Shown here one piece after another: positions 39,531 to 49,438 of a DNA stretch of 64,000 nucleotides (position 1 is the first letter of the stretch; every line of letters starts with the position of its first letter). The position numbers were made by a program, and so were the translations under genes. Below the pieces are notes generated by a model. It searched no databases and was not told where the DNA came from. It worked only from the letters and a program-made list of their open reading frames with translations. The DNA comes from Argopecten irradians. Its lineage: Eukaryota > Mollusca > Bivalvia > Pectinida > Pectinidae. The stretch spans positions 39,763,338 to 39,827,337 of the forward strand of contig NC_091134.1 of NCBI RefSeq assembly GCF_041381155.1. The letters run 5' to 3'.

Positions 39531-39717
39531 TTTTAAAACTGGTAAAATTTTGTATAATTGCCTGAGAAACTGAAACGTAATATGACCAAGATGGACAGAT
39601 GTGTATCTGTGCCTTGAATATCTTTGTATTGTTAGACCATGAATTATGCATATTGTGATCTGGTAGTAAACTGGGATCTTGGTGGGGGTGTACTTTTAAA
39701 GCCTAGCAGGAATATAC

Positions 39718-40066
39718 TCTGACCTTCACAAATACGTGTTTTAGGACTTTGCAAATTTTGTAAGACCTTACTAAATTTGTACCTTGTATGACCTTACCAA
39801 ATATCTTGACCTTGAATATTTTGTACCATATGACATTGACAAAAATGTACTGAATGCCCTTACCAAATTTGTACTGTGTGACCTTGACAAATATGTACTG
39901 TGCGATATTGACATTTTCAGAGTTGCACCATATGACATTTGCAATTATGTACATGTATTGCATGACCTTGACTGGGGTGTACTGAATGACCTTTACTGGG
40001 GTGTTCTGAATGACCTTCACTGGGTGTACTTATGACATTGACGAATGGACCATATAACCTTGAAAT
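39718..40066. repeat. Degenerate tandem repeat with TGACCTTGA cores
   Basis: About a dozen diverged units of roughly 25-30 bp, of the type TGACCTTGACAAATATGTAC. The open frames on both strands here reflect the repeat period and are not taken as genes. Confidence 0.75.
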
Positions 40067-40418
40067 ATTTAGGAGTTAAACACCTCCATGTGGGCATTGT
40101 TTCATCAAATTTTATCAAGAAGACATCTAGTGGAGATGTAATATAGAATTTGACTGCTTATCTATATTTAGTAATGTGTCACTATGTAGTGACTTTCACT
40201 GACTGACTAAGTAGTTACATATATGTGTATTACAAGTACACGCAGGGGCTGATGCTTTACTTTTATATGTACTCTTGTAACATAACCGGTTGCAAGTCGT
40301 TGAAATAGAGCACGTATACATTCACTAGTTTATCATGTACGGTGATGTCACATAGACCAGGAATTTATACAGTCGAAAGAAAAAACAAAATAAAATGGGG
40401 ATGTTCATTATCCATTAA

Positions 40419-40424
40419 TTTATT
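40419..40424 (-). promoter_or_regulatory. Candidate poly(A) signal of the bHLH gene
   Basis: TTTATT on the + strand (AATAAA on the - strand), about 400 bp beyond the bHLH stop codon. Confidence 0.35.
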
Positions 40425-40448
40425 TGGTCTTATATTAACTACAAAATT

Positions 40449-40541
40449 AAAGAAAGAAAGAAAAGAAAAGAAGGCGATGAAAGAAAGAAAGGAAAGAAAG
40501 AAAGAAAAGAAAAAAGGGCGTGAAAGAAAGAAAGAAAGAAA
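40449..40541. repeat. Purine-rich (GAAA)n microsatellite
   Basis: An imperfect GAAA/GAAAA tract, almost pure purine on the + strand. Confidence 0.9.
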
Positions 40542-40818
40542 ACATACATGTGTGATTTGCGTTATAATAATGTAAAGACAACTCTAATGACGCGGGCCTT
40601 CGAATTCCACTGCTATCACAATGGGTGTATACAACGAGGAGATGTAGAGATGATGCCGGGCCGAGAGAGTCTTGAACTACAGTCTTTTGATACTTGTTTA
40701 CACTACTGTCGTAATGTGTTCATTAATGTGTAGGAGAAATCCCGGGGGTAAATAATGTCACAATACGACCTGTCCGTGTATGTGTAGAGACAATCCCGAG
40801 GGCGGTCTGAGGTGGACA

Positions 40819-43080
40819 TTACTGCCACGATAGGTCCGTTGATGCGTATAGACATTCCCGGGGGCCTGGGATGTGAGGAGGGATATTCTCCAGACAATGT
40901 GGATGATGTTCGGGAGGGCTATGCTGTATTTCCATAAACATACATGTCTCCTTCGGTTCATTTTTCATCTGAAAAACAAATTCGCAAATTGTAAGCCATG
41001 AACTTTCCCCAAACACACAAGATAAAACAGCATAATCATAATCAAATGCAAGTTAAAATGAAGCGATTAGCGGTCGATAAAATTGTTTTATTTATCTGAA
41101 AGGGTTGAATTAAGGTTACTTTTAATCGTCGTTTAAAACTGTTGGACAGCATCTTGAGCTTCCCTTGATTAAAGTCAAACGGCAAATGTTCGTGTCAAAT
41201 AGCAAACTGTGAATGTCGCACAAATATGTTTAAAATGCGACATGTAGCAAATTTTCTAAAATGGTAGCCTAAATGTACAGCCGTAAGAAGCGCAAACTTC
41301 CGTCTAAATAAGAATATAGTTGGTGCTTCACCTTTTGGAGCGATATTCAGACAGAGCAGCACTGTCATGACTGTTGACGCTATGGACAACTTGTCAACTC
41401 TATTCTTATATTCCTGCTCATATTAATTATTTACCAAAACAGTGGTCGTGAGAGATTACGATAATATAATTTCCATGTTCTCAAGCAAATAATTTCGATA
41501 TGAAAAGGAGAAGATCTGCAGGAAGTCTAAAAAACGAGTGTACTGTAAAGCAACATTACCGCGAAATGCGCAAAAACTAATCATCGCGAGAATATTTCGA
41601 CACACATTTTAAACTATAAATTGCGAAATTAAACCATCATTTAGGTATGAAAATACGAAATTTATTTGCCGCAACAAATTTGGTTTACAAAAAAGAAATA
41701 CGTTTATAGTGTAAAGCTTTCTTTGTAAACAAACGAACGAGATGTCGTTGGAAATCATGTACCAAAATACTACTGTAACAGAAAATGACGTATGTTCCAA
41801 AATGCTGCAGAAAATGATGTATGTACCAAAATGCTACAGAAAATGACGTATGTACCAAAATGCTACAGAAAATGACGTATGTACCAAAATGCTACAGAAA
41901 ATGATGTATGTACCAAAATGCTACAGAAAATGACGTATGTACCAAAATGCTACAGAAAATGACGTATGTACCAAAATGCTACAGAAAATGACGTATGTAC
42001 CAAAATACTACAGAAAAGGATGTATGTACCAAAATGCTACAGAAAATGACGTATGTACCAAAATGCTACAGAAAATGACGTATGTACCAAAATGCTACAG
42101 AAAATGACGTATGTTCCAAAATACTACAGAAAAGGATGTATGTACCAAAATGCTACAGAAAATGACGTATGTACCAAAATGCTACAGAAAATGACGTATG
42201 TATCAAAATGCTACAGAAAATGACGTATGTTCCAAAATGCTACAGAAAAGTATGTATGTACCAAAATGCAAATGTGCCAAAACGCTACAGAAAATGATGT
42301 ATTTACCAAAATGCTACAGAAAATGATACATGTACCAAAATGCTACTGTAACAGAAAATAACGTATTTACCAAAATGCTATGTCACAGAAAATGATTTAT
42401 GTACCAAAATGCTGCAGAAAATGATGCATGTACCAAAATGCAAAACAAACAAAAAAAGAAACAAACAAAAAAGAGTTATATTTAAAGAAAAAATCTGATT
42501 AAGTGTTAAATATAACATATCTGACAATAATTCAGTTAAACATAAAAAATAGGCTAATATCAAATGATGTATAACGTTAAACCTAATATCCAGAATATGT
42601 TTCATCATGACTAGAAATCATTTTGATTTTTAGACTCACCTGTATCTGAGACCGACAAAGATGGCGGATTTCCTGGTCTCCTGAGTTAGGGATAGACATA
42701 TTAAGCCTATTATCGTACCAGCCACCCGTATTTCGCTCCTGAAGTATGACGTCAGAATGTGTTGACGTCGTACATGGTATGTCGTTCAATATATCAGCTA
42801 AGACTTTGATGTAGTGTGCTGCCCCGTACAAAATCCCAGCTTTGGATGCGCGGTCATCTGTCTCTGCTATAAAAGGCACGTGCTTTCTTAGCAACCCGAA
42901 GGCTTCGTTCATGGCTTCCACCCTCTTGCGCTCCCGTGTGTTCCTGTGAAGAACATACTCTGGAGATCTCTGGGAGTGAGGGATATGGCGTCTTTTACGT
43001 TTCTTGTATTTGATTTTTGGACACGAATATTGATACGATCCAAACACGGAATTATCAAGCATTGGTAATGTATTGACCAT
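40819..43080 (-). CDS. bHLH transcription factor, two exons
   Basis: Exon 1 (43080-42640) ends at a strong donor, CAG|GTGAGT. Exon 2 (40968-40819) follows a TTTTTCAG acceptor in the same phase and ends in TAA, giving 196 residues. A Lys/Arg-rich stretch (KIKYKKRKRRH) precedes the basic region HRNTRERKRVEAMNEAFGLL, then helix 1, a loop, and helix 2 KAGILYGAAHYIKVLADIL. The ERKR and VPFI...SK..IL.GA..YI.VL.D.L pattern recalls FIGLA and achaete-scute-type class II factors, which bind E-boxes as heterodimers; the subfamily is not certain. Exon 2 encodes a Pro/His-rich tail ending ASTDLSWQ. The frame is open up to an ATG at 43155, which would add 25 residues; I prefer 43080 (AAGATGG context). Reading through the donor would give a different unspliced C-terminus. 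Confidence 0.78.
41766..42436. repeat. 29-bp tandem array in the bHLH intron
   Basis: About 23 units of AAAATGCTACAGAAAATGAC + GTATGTACC. Central copies are nearly identical; both edges decay (GATGTATTTACC, GCATGTACC). It occupies much of the intron between the two bHLH exons. Confidence 0.93.
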
Positions 43081-43189
43081 CTTGGACAATCCTACAATAT
43101 ACACCTTCTCCAACGCCACGAGTAACCAAAATGTTTTCGACTTTACCGTGCCCATCCTTTTTATAAGAAATATTTACTTTTCGTTTTTC

Positions 43190-43640
43190 CATGATGTCAA
43201 AACCGATTTTAGGTGATATTCTAATCAAGCACGCAATTTCGAGTGTAAAATGGTCATGGAAAAATTGACCATTTAACTCTGACACTGGTGAAAGTAAATT
43301 GTGTCCAGTTGAAATCCGCGTGAAATCCTTGATCTCCTGTGGACGGAATAGATACATACGAGATTGTCTTTATAGAAACTTCTCAAATTATTCAATTACA
43401 CCGTTATTTAGTTTAAATGATTTGACCATGCACTGCCCGCTACAGGTGCGATGTCCATTATGGGACTGGACAATACCGCGAGCCCCCTGGCGGTCGACGG
43501 AGCTCCGGTCATTAGGAGAGGTGATGACAGGTCATGACTGACCACGAACTTACCAATGACGGACAAATAAAGGATACCTATCCCTTGGGTATCTTTGATT
43601 AAATCAATATGTATAACGGTCTTTTTAACTTGTTTAACTC
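43190..43640 (-). repeat. bHLH upstream region, left copy of an inverted duplication
   Basis: This segment, read on the - strand towards the bHLH gene, matches 53470-53965 read on the + strand. Strong shared runs include TTTGACCATGCACTGCCCG, ACAGGTGCGATGTCCATTAT, GGAGCTCCGGTCATTAGGAG and AGGTGATGACAGGTCATGAC. Weaker similarity extends into the 5' leader (GGTTTTGACAT). It probably holds the promoter and 5' UTR of the bHLH gene, and includes AGGTCATGACTGACC, close to a nuclear-receptor palindrome. Confidence 0.8.
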
Positions 43641-43821
43641 ATCTCTATTTCTAAATGTGTATATGTTCGTTTCATTCCATGTAGAAATAGTAAAGAGATG
43701 AACAGTTCAATCGTTCGTCTGAACTTTATGTTGTAGTATGGGGATAAAGTAAATTTTATCAAATTATTATATTTGTACCATGAGTAATCAGTTGTATTGA
43801 TTGTTAATCCGTAATCCGTAG

Positions 43822-44751
43822 ATATTCCCACTGTTATTGGGTAAACATTTAGGCCTTACTATCAAAACTAATTTGAGGAAAGCTGAAATTAGGAATGTAA
43901 TTATAAGATATTTTGTTGACAATGGCAAATTTGACTCTAGTGCATTAGATAGTATAGAGGAAACAGTCACTTCAGAAATCCAAATTAGACAAATGGAACT
44001 TGAACATGAAATGAAAATGAAACAAATAGAGAATGAAATGAAAATGAAACAAATAGAGAAAGAAATGAGAGAAAGAGAAATAGAAAAGGAGTTAAGAGAA
44101 AAAGAAATAGACAAAGAAAGAGAGTTAAGAGAAAAAGAAATGGAAAGAAAATTAAAAGAAAAAGAGATCGAGAGAGATCAGATGTTAGAACTAGAGAAGC
44201 AGAAAATTCAAGCTGAAACAGAACTTAGAATTAAAGAATTAGAGCTAGCTTCTCAAGACGGTTCAAGTAATCCAACTTTTAGGGGTTTACAAGGAAACAG
44301 AGGTTTTGATGTCAGTAGAAATATTAGGTTAGTTCCTCCTTTTCAAGAGAAAGAAGTTGACAAGTATTTTCTACATTTTGAGAAAATAGCTGATAGTATG
44401 AAATGGCCTGAAGATAAGCTTACAATGCTTCTTCAGAGTGTCTTGATTGGTAAAGCTAGAGACATTTATTCTTCTTTATCTGTTGATGACATTTCAAATT
44501 ACCAAGTAGTCAAGAAAGCTATTTTGAAAGCTTATGAGTTAGTTCCTGAGGCTTACCGCCAGAAATTTCGAAACTCGAGAAAGAGAGATGAACAAACTCA
44601 TGTAGAATTTGCCAGAGAAAAGGAACAATTATTTAATAGGTGGTGTGATTCTAAAGAAATTGATGAGGATTTCGGTAAATTGAGGCAATTATTGTTGATA
44701 GAGGAGTTTAAACGTTGTGTCCACATAAACATAAAAAACTCATTTAGATGA
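43822..44751 (+). CDS. gag: Retroelement Gag (N-terminus lost)
   Basis: The open frame starts after a TAG at 43819-43821 with no upstream ATG; residues begin IFPLLLGKHLGLTIKTNLRK, which looks internal to a normal gag. A long Glu/Lys/Met-rich coiled coil (EMKMKQIE and REKEIDKE repeats) follows, then a capsid-like region (VPPFQEKEVDKYFLHFEKIA, then WPEDKLTMLLQSVL and AYELVPEAYRQKFR). This matches Gag of animal Gypsy elements. The frame ends in TGA at 44749 after INIKNSFR. One extra A in the run at 44733-44738 appears to separate it from pol: removing it would continue as KTHLDERKVETLSEA. Confidence 0.75.
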   Translation: MFPLLLGKHLGLTIKTNLRKAEIRNVIIRYFVDNGKFDSSALDSIEETVTSEIQIRQMELEHEMKMKQIENEMKMKQIEKEMREREIEKELREKEIDKERELREKEMERKLKEKEIERDQMLELEKQKIQAETELRIKELELASQDGSSNPTFRGLQGNRGFDVSRNIRLVPPFQEKEVDKYFLHFEKIADSMKWPEDKLTMLLQSVLIGKARDIYSSLSVDDISNYQVVKKAILKAYELVPEAYRQKFRNSRKRDEQTHVEFAREKEQLFNRWCDSKEIDEDFGKLRQLLLIEEFKRCVHINIKNSFR

Positions 44752-44785
44752 GAGAAAAGTTGAAACACTTAGTGAAGCAGCTACA

Positions 44786-47700
44786 ATGGCTGATGATTAC
44801 GCTCTCACCCACAAAGGCTCATTTGTTAAAAACAGTTCTCAAGACAAAAACAGTACCACAGGTACTAGTAAATTTGGTCAGCCTAGGAACCCAACCTTTA
44901 GTGGCCCTTCTAACGACAAACCTAAATTAGGTGATAAGACTAAGTCTGATTCTAAAACAGATCATAGGGCAGGTGTGGGGTCTCCTTCTGGTCCTGTTTG
45001 TAATTACTGCAAGAAAGTAGGGCATACTATGTCTGAATGTTATTCTCTCCAGCGTAAGGAGCAAAGGCGTAAACAGTCAGTTCCTTCTGTGTTAGCTATG
45101 TCAAAGCCTAGTCAGAAACTTAGTGATATTGTGGAAGATTCTAAAGTGTCTGTTGAGATTAAGAGCTCAGAGTCTGATAGTGTCTTGGAGAAGTACTCTC
45201 CCTTCATTTCTGAAGGTTTTGTTTCACTTACTAGTGATATCACCAACTTGAAACCTGTGAAGATTTTGAGAGATACTGGGGCTTCTCATTCTTTAATATT
45301 AGATGGTGTAGTGCCTTTGTCTGAGGAGACCTCATCTGGTAGTAGTGTTTTGCTTCAAGGTGTAGAGTTAGGTTTTGTTAATGTGCCTCTTCATTGTGTT
45401 TATTTAAAGTCAGACTTGGTTACTGGGCCTGTCACCATTGGTGTTAGACCGGAACTTCCCATAGAGGGCGTGTCGCTCATTTTAGGCAATGACTTGGCTG
45501 GAGAGAAAGTTAGGGTAGATCCCTTAGTGTCCAGTATCCCTGATAAAACAGATGATGCTGAGACTATTCAACAGGAATTTCCTGGTATTTTCCCTTCTTG
45601 TGCTGTAACTCGTTCAATGAGTAAGAAGGTTTCTGATGTTGCAGTAGTTGAGGATCATTATAGTCCAGGGTTAGGTGACACTTTCTTGGCTCATGATATA
45701 GAGGATGTCGGGAGCAAGTGTGATCTTTTGAGCAATCCTGTAGACTTTGATAGTGATAGAGTTGTTCCTAACAAGGGTACTTCTTTGTCTGACATGATGA
45801 GTAAATCATCTTTGTCTAGAGAGGAGCTTATAGTAGAACAGGAGAAAGATCCTGAAATCTCCTTATTGTGTAATCGGGCTTTGAGTGAGGAAGAGGCTGA
45901 GAAAGTCCCGGTTTGTTACTTCCGTCAGTCAGGTGTGTTGATGCGCAAGTGGCGCCCCCCTGATGTGTCTCCCGAGGAAGACTGGAAGGTTGTCAATCAA
46001 ATAGTTGTCCCACCGAGGTATAGGCAAGATATTCTAAGTTTGTCTCATGACGTACCTATGGCAGGGCATCTAGGTGTGACCAAGACTTATAACAGGATCT
46101 TAGATCACTTCTTTTGGCCCAAGTTGAAACGGGATGTGGCTGATTTTTGTAGGTCTTGTCATACTTGTCAGGTGGTAGGGAAACCTAATCAGAAAATCCC
46201 TGTTGCACCTTTGCACCCCATTCCAGCATTTGAGGAACCATTTAGTAGAGTCATTATAGACTGTGTAGGTCCTCTACCCAAAACTAAGTCTGGGAATGAG
46301 TATCTTTTAACTATTATGTGTGCTTCCACACGCTTTCCTGAAGCCATTCCACTCAGAAATATTAAGGCCCCTAACATAGTCAAGGCTTTTGTTAAATTCT
46401 TTACATTGGTTGGTCTTCCAAAAGCTGTCCAATTGGACCAAGGTTCGAATTTCATGTCTGGTATTTTTCAACAAGTCGTGTACCAGCTCCAGATCAAGCA
46501 ATATAAGTTTAGTGCTTATCATCCAGAGTCTCGGGGTGCTTTAGAACGTTTTCATCAGACATTGAAGAATATGGTGAGATCTTATTGTTTTGAAAACAAA
46601 AGAGATTGGGACGAAGGTATACACATGTTGTTGTTTGGCGTTAGAGAATCTGTACAAGAATCCCTTTGCTTCAGTCCCTTTGAACTTGTGTTTGGACATA
46701 CTGTACGTGGTCCTTTGAAAATTTTGAAAGACAAAATTTTGGACGAAGATTCTAAAGTGAATCTCTTAGAGTATGTGTCTAACTTTAAGCAAAGGTTGAC
46801 AAGGGCATGTGAACTGGCAAAAGAAAATTTGGCCGTTACTCAAACCAAAATGAAAACATGGTATGATAAAGATGCCCGTGCAAGAAGTTTTGATCCAGGT
46901 GACAAAATTTTGGCTCTATTACCAATACCGGGTCAGCCTTTGCAAGCTAGATATTTTGGACCTTATATTGTTGAGAAAAAGGTCGATGATGTTAACTACA
47001 TTGTACAAACTCCAGGGAGGCGCAAGAAAACTCAATTATGTCATGTTAATATGCTTAAGAAATATGTAGATAGAGAAGAGAGCAAGACCTCTCAACCTAT
47101 TGCTACTTTGGCCTCTGTACCATCACAAAGTGAAAGTACAGCTGATATTTGTAAATTAGACTTAGATGGTGGTGTACAAGATGTAGGTTTAGACTGTGGT
47201 GTTAAGTTACGGAATTCAGATGTGCTCGCGAACTTGGACAAGAAACTATGTCATCTATCGGAAAAAGAACGCAATGAACTTAAAGATTTGATACTTGAGT
47301 ATAAACATTTGTTTCCGGATACACCAGGCAAAACAGATGCTATCTATCATGACGTGGATGTAGGCGATGCGCCACCTGTCAAGCAACATCCTTACCGTGT
47401 CAATCCTTTGAAAGAAGAACACTTAAAGAAAGAAATTCAATACATGTTGGACAATGATATTATTGAACCAAGCAAAAGTGAATGGAGCTCTCCATGTGTT
47501 CTGGTACCAAAGCCAGACAAGACATACCGGTTCTGTACTGACTTCAGAAAAGTAAACTCTGTCAGTAAAACAGACTCTTATCCAATTCCAAGGATTGACT
47601 CATGTATTGACAAAGTTGGCAAAGCCAAGTACGTAAGCAAGTTTGACCTGTTGAAAGGATATTGGCAGGTGCCATTAACAGAAAGAGCTAAAGAAGTGTC

Positions 47701-48628
47701 GGCATTTGTAACCTCACAAGGTTTGTACCAGTATAAAGTTATGCCGTTTGGTATGAAGAATGCCCCGGCAACATTTCAACGTCTTCTTAACAGCGTGATA
47801 TCAGACCTGGAAGGCTGTGATGGATACATCGATGACGTCATCAACTACCACGACACGTGGGAAGACCATCTACGCGGGATTCGTGAATTCTTCGAAAGAC
47901 TCACTACCATGAAATTGACTGTAAACTTATTGAAATGTGAATTTTGTCATGCAACTGTTGAATTTTTAGGCCATGTTGTAGGACAGGGGCAGGTTAAACC
48001 TGTTCAGGCCAAAGTAGAATCAATTATAGATTTTCCATCTCCTGGAAGCAAGAGAGAGCTGATGAGATTTCTTGGTATGGCTGGATACTACAGAAAATTT
48101 TGTCAAAATTTCTCTGTTATAGCAGCTCCACTTACTGCTTTGTTAAAGAAAAATGTCAAATTTGTCTGGTCAGACGAATGTAAGTCTGCCTTTGAGAAAT
48201 TGAAAGCCATACTATCAAACTCACCAGTTCTGACTGCTCCAGATTTTAATAAACAGTTTAAACTGTTTGTTGACGCCAGCGATGTAGGTGTTGGTGCTGT
48301 TTTGATGCAAGAAGGTACTGAACAAATTGACCATCCAATTTGTTATTTCTCGAAAAAGTTTGACAAACACCAGAGAAATTATTCCACCATTGAGAAAGAA
48401 TGTTTAGCATTGATTTTGGCCTTAAACCAATTTGATGTGTATCTATGCACTACAGTTGTGCCTGTGTTGGTCTTCACCGACCACAACCCTTTGACATTCA
48501 TTGGGAAAATGAAAAACAAAAACCAAAGAATTCTCAGGTGGAGTTTGACTTTGCAAGAATACAATCTTGACATCAAACATATCAAAGGGAAAGACAATAT
48601 TCTAGCAGATGCTTTATCAAGGATTTAA
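44786..48628 (+). CDS. pol: Retroelement Pol: CCHC, protease, integrase, RT, RNase H
   Basis: A 1280-residue frame from the first ATG; the frame is open from 44735. In order: zinc knuckle CNYCKKVGHTMSEC (residues ~72-85); aspartic protease DTGA (~163); integrase with HHCC zinc finger (~420-458) and the catalytic triad in IIDCVGP, QLDQGSNF and SRGALERFHQ (~491, 551, 587); reverse transcriptase with FDLLKGYWQVPL and YIDD (~1013); RNase H with FVDASDVGVGAVL, IEKE, FTDHNPL and ADALSR (~1161-1279). All key catalytic residues are present, so the enzyme set looks intact. The integrase-first order is that of Gmr1-like Gypsy elements. Strand transfer competence is not testable without the 5' LTR. Confidence 0.92.
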   Translation: MADDYALTHKGSFVKNSSQDKNSTTGTSKFGQPRNPTFSGPSNDKPKLGDKTKSDSKTDHRAGVGSPSGPVCNYCKKVGHTMSECYSLQRKEQRRKQSVPSVLAMSKPSQKLSDIVEDSKVSVEIKSSESDSVLEKYSPFISEGFVSLTSDITNLKPVKILRDTGASHSLILDGVVPLSEETSSGSSVLLQGVELGFVNVPLHCVYLKSDLVTGPVTIGVRPELPIEGVSLILGNDLAGEKVRVDPLVSSIPDKTDDAETIQQEFPGIFPSCAVTRSMSKKVSDVAVVEDHYSPGLGDTFLAHDIEDVGSKCDLLSNPVDFDSDRVVPNKGTSLSDMMSKSSLSREELIVEQEKDPEISLLCNRALSEEEAEKVPVCYFRQSGVLMRKWRPPDVSPEEDWKVVNQIVVPPRYRQDILSLSHDVPMAGHLGVTKTYNRILDHFFWPKLKRDVADFCRSCHTCQVVGKPNQKIPVAPLHPIPAFEEPFSRVIIDCVGPLPKTKSGNEYLLTIMCASTRFPEAIPLRNIKAPNIVKAFVKFFTLVGLPKAVQLDQGSNFMSGIFQQVVYQLQIKQYKFSAYHPESRGALERFHQTLKNMVRSYCFENKRDWDEGIHMLLFGVRESVQESLCFSPFELVFGHTVRGPLKILKDKILDEDSKVNLLEYVSNFKQRLTRACELAKENLAVTQTKMKTWYDKDARARSFDPGDKILALLPIPGQPLQARYFGPYIVEKKVDDVNYIVQTPGRRKKTQLCHVNMLKKYVDREESKTSQPIATLASVPSQSESTADICKLDLDGGVQDVGLDCGVKLRNSDVLANLDKKLCHLSEKERNELKDLILEYKHLFPDTPGKTDAIYHDVDVGDAPPVKQHPYRVNPLKEEHLKKEIQYMLDNDIIEPSKSEWSSPCVLVPKPDKTYRFCTDFRKVNSVSKTDSYPIPRIDSCIDKVGKAKYVSKFDLLKGYWQVPLTERAKEVSAFVTSQGLYQYKVMPFGMKNAPATFQRLLNSVISDLEGCDGYIDDVINYHDTWEDHLRGIREFFERLTTMKLTVNLLKCEFCHATVEFLGHVVGQGQVKPVQAKVESIIDFPSPGSKRELMRFLGMAGYYRKFCQNFSVIAAPLTALLKKNVKFVWSDECKSAFEKLKAILSNSPVLTAPDFNKQFKLFVDASDVGVGAVLMQEGTEQIDHPICYFSKKFDKHQRNYSTIEKECLALILALNQFDVYLCTTVVPVLVFTDHNPLTFIGKMKNKNQRILRWSLTLQEYNLDIKHIKGKDNILADALSRI

Positions 48629-48691
48629 ATATTACTTGATATGTCAAGAAAGTTTCCTTTTCAAGAAAACTTTCTTTTCTTTAAGGAGGGG

Positions 48692-49430
48692 TGTGTTATG
48701 TATGACACTAAATACATGTAGTTATGAGATAAGGGAGATAACTCCTATAGCTTTTTTTATCAATACATCCTATGAAGGTCATATCATTGATTTAGGTTAT
48801 AGAACTTTCTAGAATATAATCATGTATAAACAAATATGTTTGTAAACATGTTGATTTTAAGTAGAGATCTAGAATGATCTATTTCCAGAAAGTGATGTGT
48901 GTTTACTTGTTTACTGTTTTTAGTTAGATATTTCTAGAAGTAGAAGGTTCTCCAATATTCTTGAATTACGGTTTAGCTATATATACTCCAGCTGTCCAAG
49001 GCTAATCAGAACTGTAATGAGACCTGTAATAAGACATATCAAGAATTGTACAGCGCCATATAAGATTCTATTGGGAGAGCTATTGTGACTTTATCTGTGG
49101 ATTATTACAACACTTTGTGTGGATTTATTCATATTGCCTGGAACTTTACAAATCATCGGTGGACATTCAATTTCCTTGTGGATTTGTGATTATTGTTAAT
49201 TTGAAACCTAGAAGGATCAAGGATTATACCAGGACATTCGCATACAGATAAGTAACACTTTAAATCATCGTATTACTCTTGTACCACCACCAATTACTCT
49301 AGATGTTGTAAAACCAGCCGTATCAATATGTATATTAAATTAAATTGTGTTTGAATAGCTGCTTGGTTCCTTCTCCTTTCTTCTTATTCTCAATGTATTC
49401 CTAGTAGTAATGTTTATCACTGCGCCAGAT
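48692..49430 (+). repeat. Presumed 3' LTR
   Basis: Begins with TG immediately after a polypurine tract. It contains a TATATATACTCC-like promoter segment near 48980. The right border is placed only by where MITE-derived sequence begins (about 49439). No second copy exists in the window to confirm the limits. Confidence 0.45.
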
Positions 49431-49438
49431 TACCTGGC

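Larger units (their letters stand above)
43822..49430 (+). mobile_element. Ty3/Gypsy-type LTR retroelement with Gmr1-like domain order, 5' LTR missing
   Basis: A gag frame and a 1280-residue pol frame are followed by a polypurine tract (AAGGAGGGG, 48683-48691) and a presumed 3' LTR starting TGTGTTATGTATGACAC. Pol domains run zinc knuckle, protease, integrase, reverse transcriptase, RNase H, i.e. integrase before reverse transcriptase. No copy of the LTR start is seen upstream: only ~180-240 bp separate the gag frame from the bHLH upstream duplication. The element is therefore 5'-truncated or rearranged. The right end abuts MITE sequence from about 49439, which suggests insertion into or recombination with that element. 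Confidence 0.85.

Noticed and set aside
39784-40035. Two overlapping open frames on opposite strands
   Set aside because: Both follow the period of a TGACCTTGA-type tandem repeat.
43299-43541. + strand open frame similar to one at 53576-53797 (-)
   Set aside because: The similarity is explained by the inverted non-coding duplication; the DNA blocks are conserved outside any common frame and the predicted peptide is not family-like.
44733-44739. AAAAAAC as a programmed -1 frameshift site
   Set aside because: The -1 frame meets a stop (TAG) within three codons; Pol lies in the +1 frame, so a one-base insertion is simpler.
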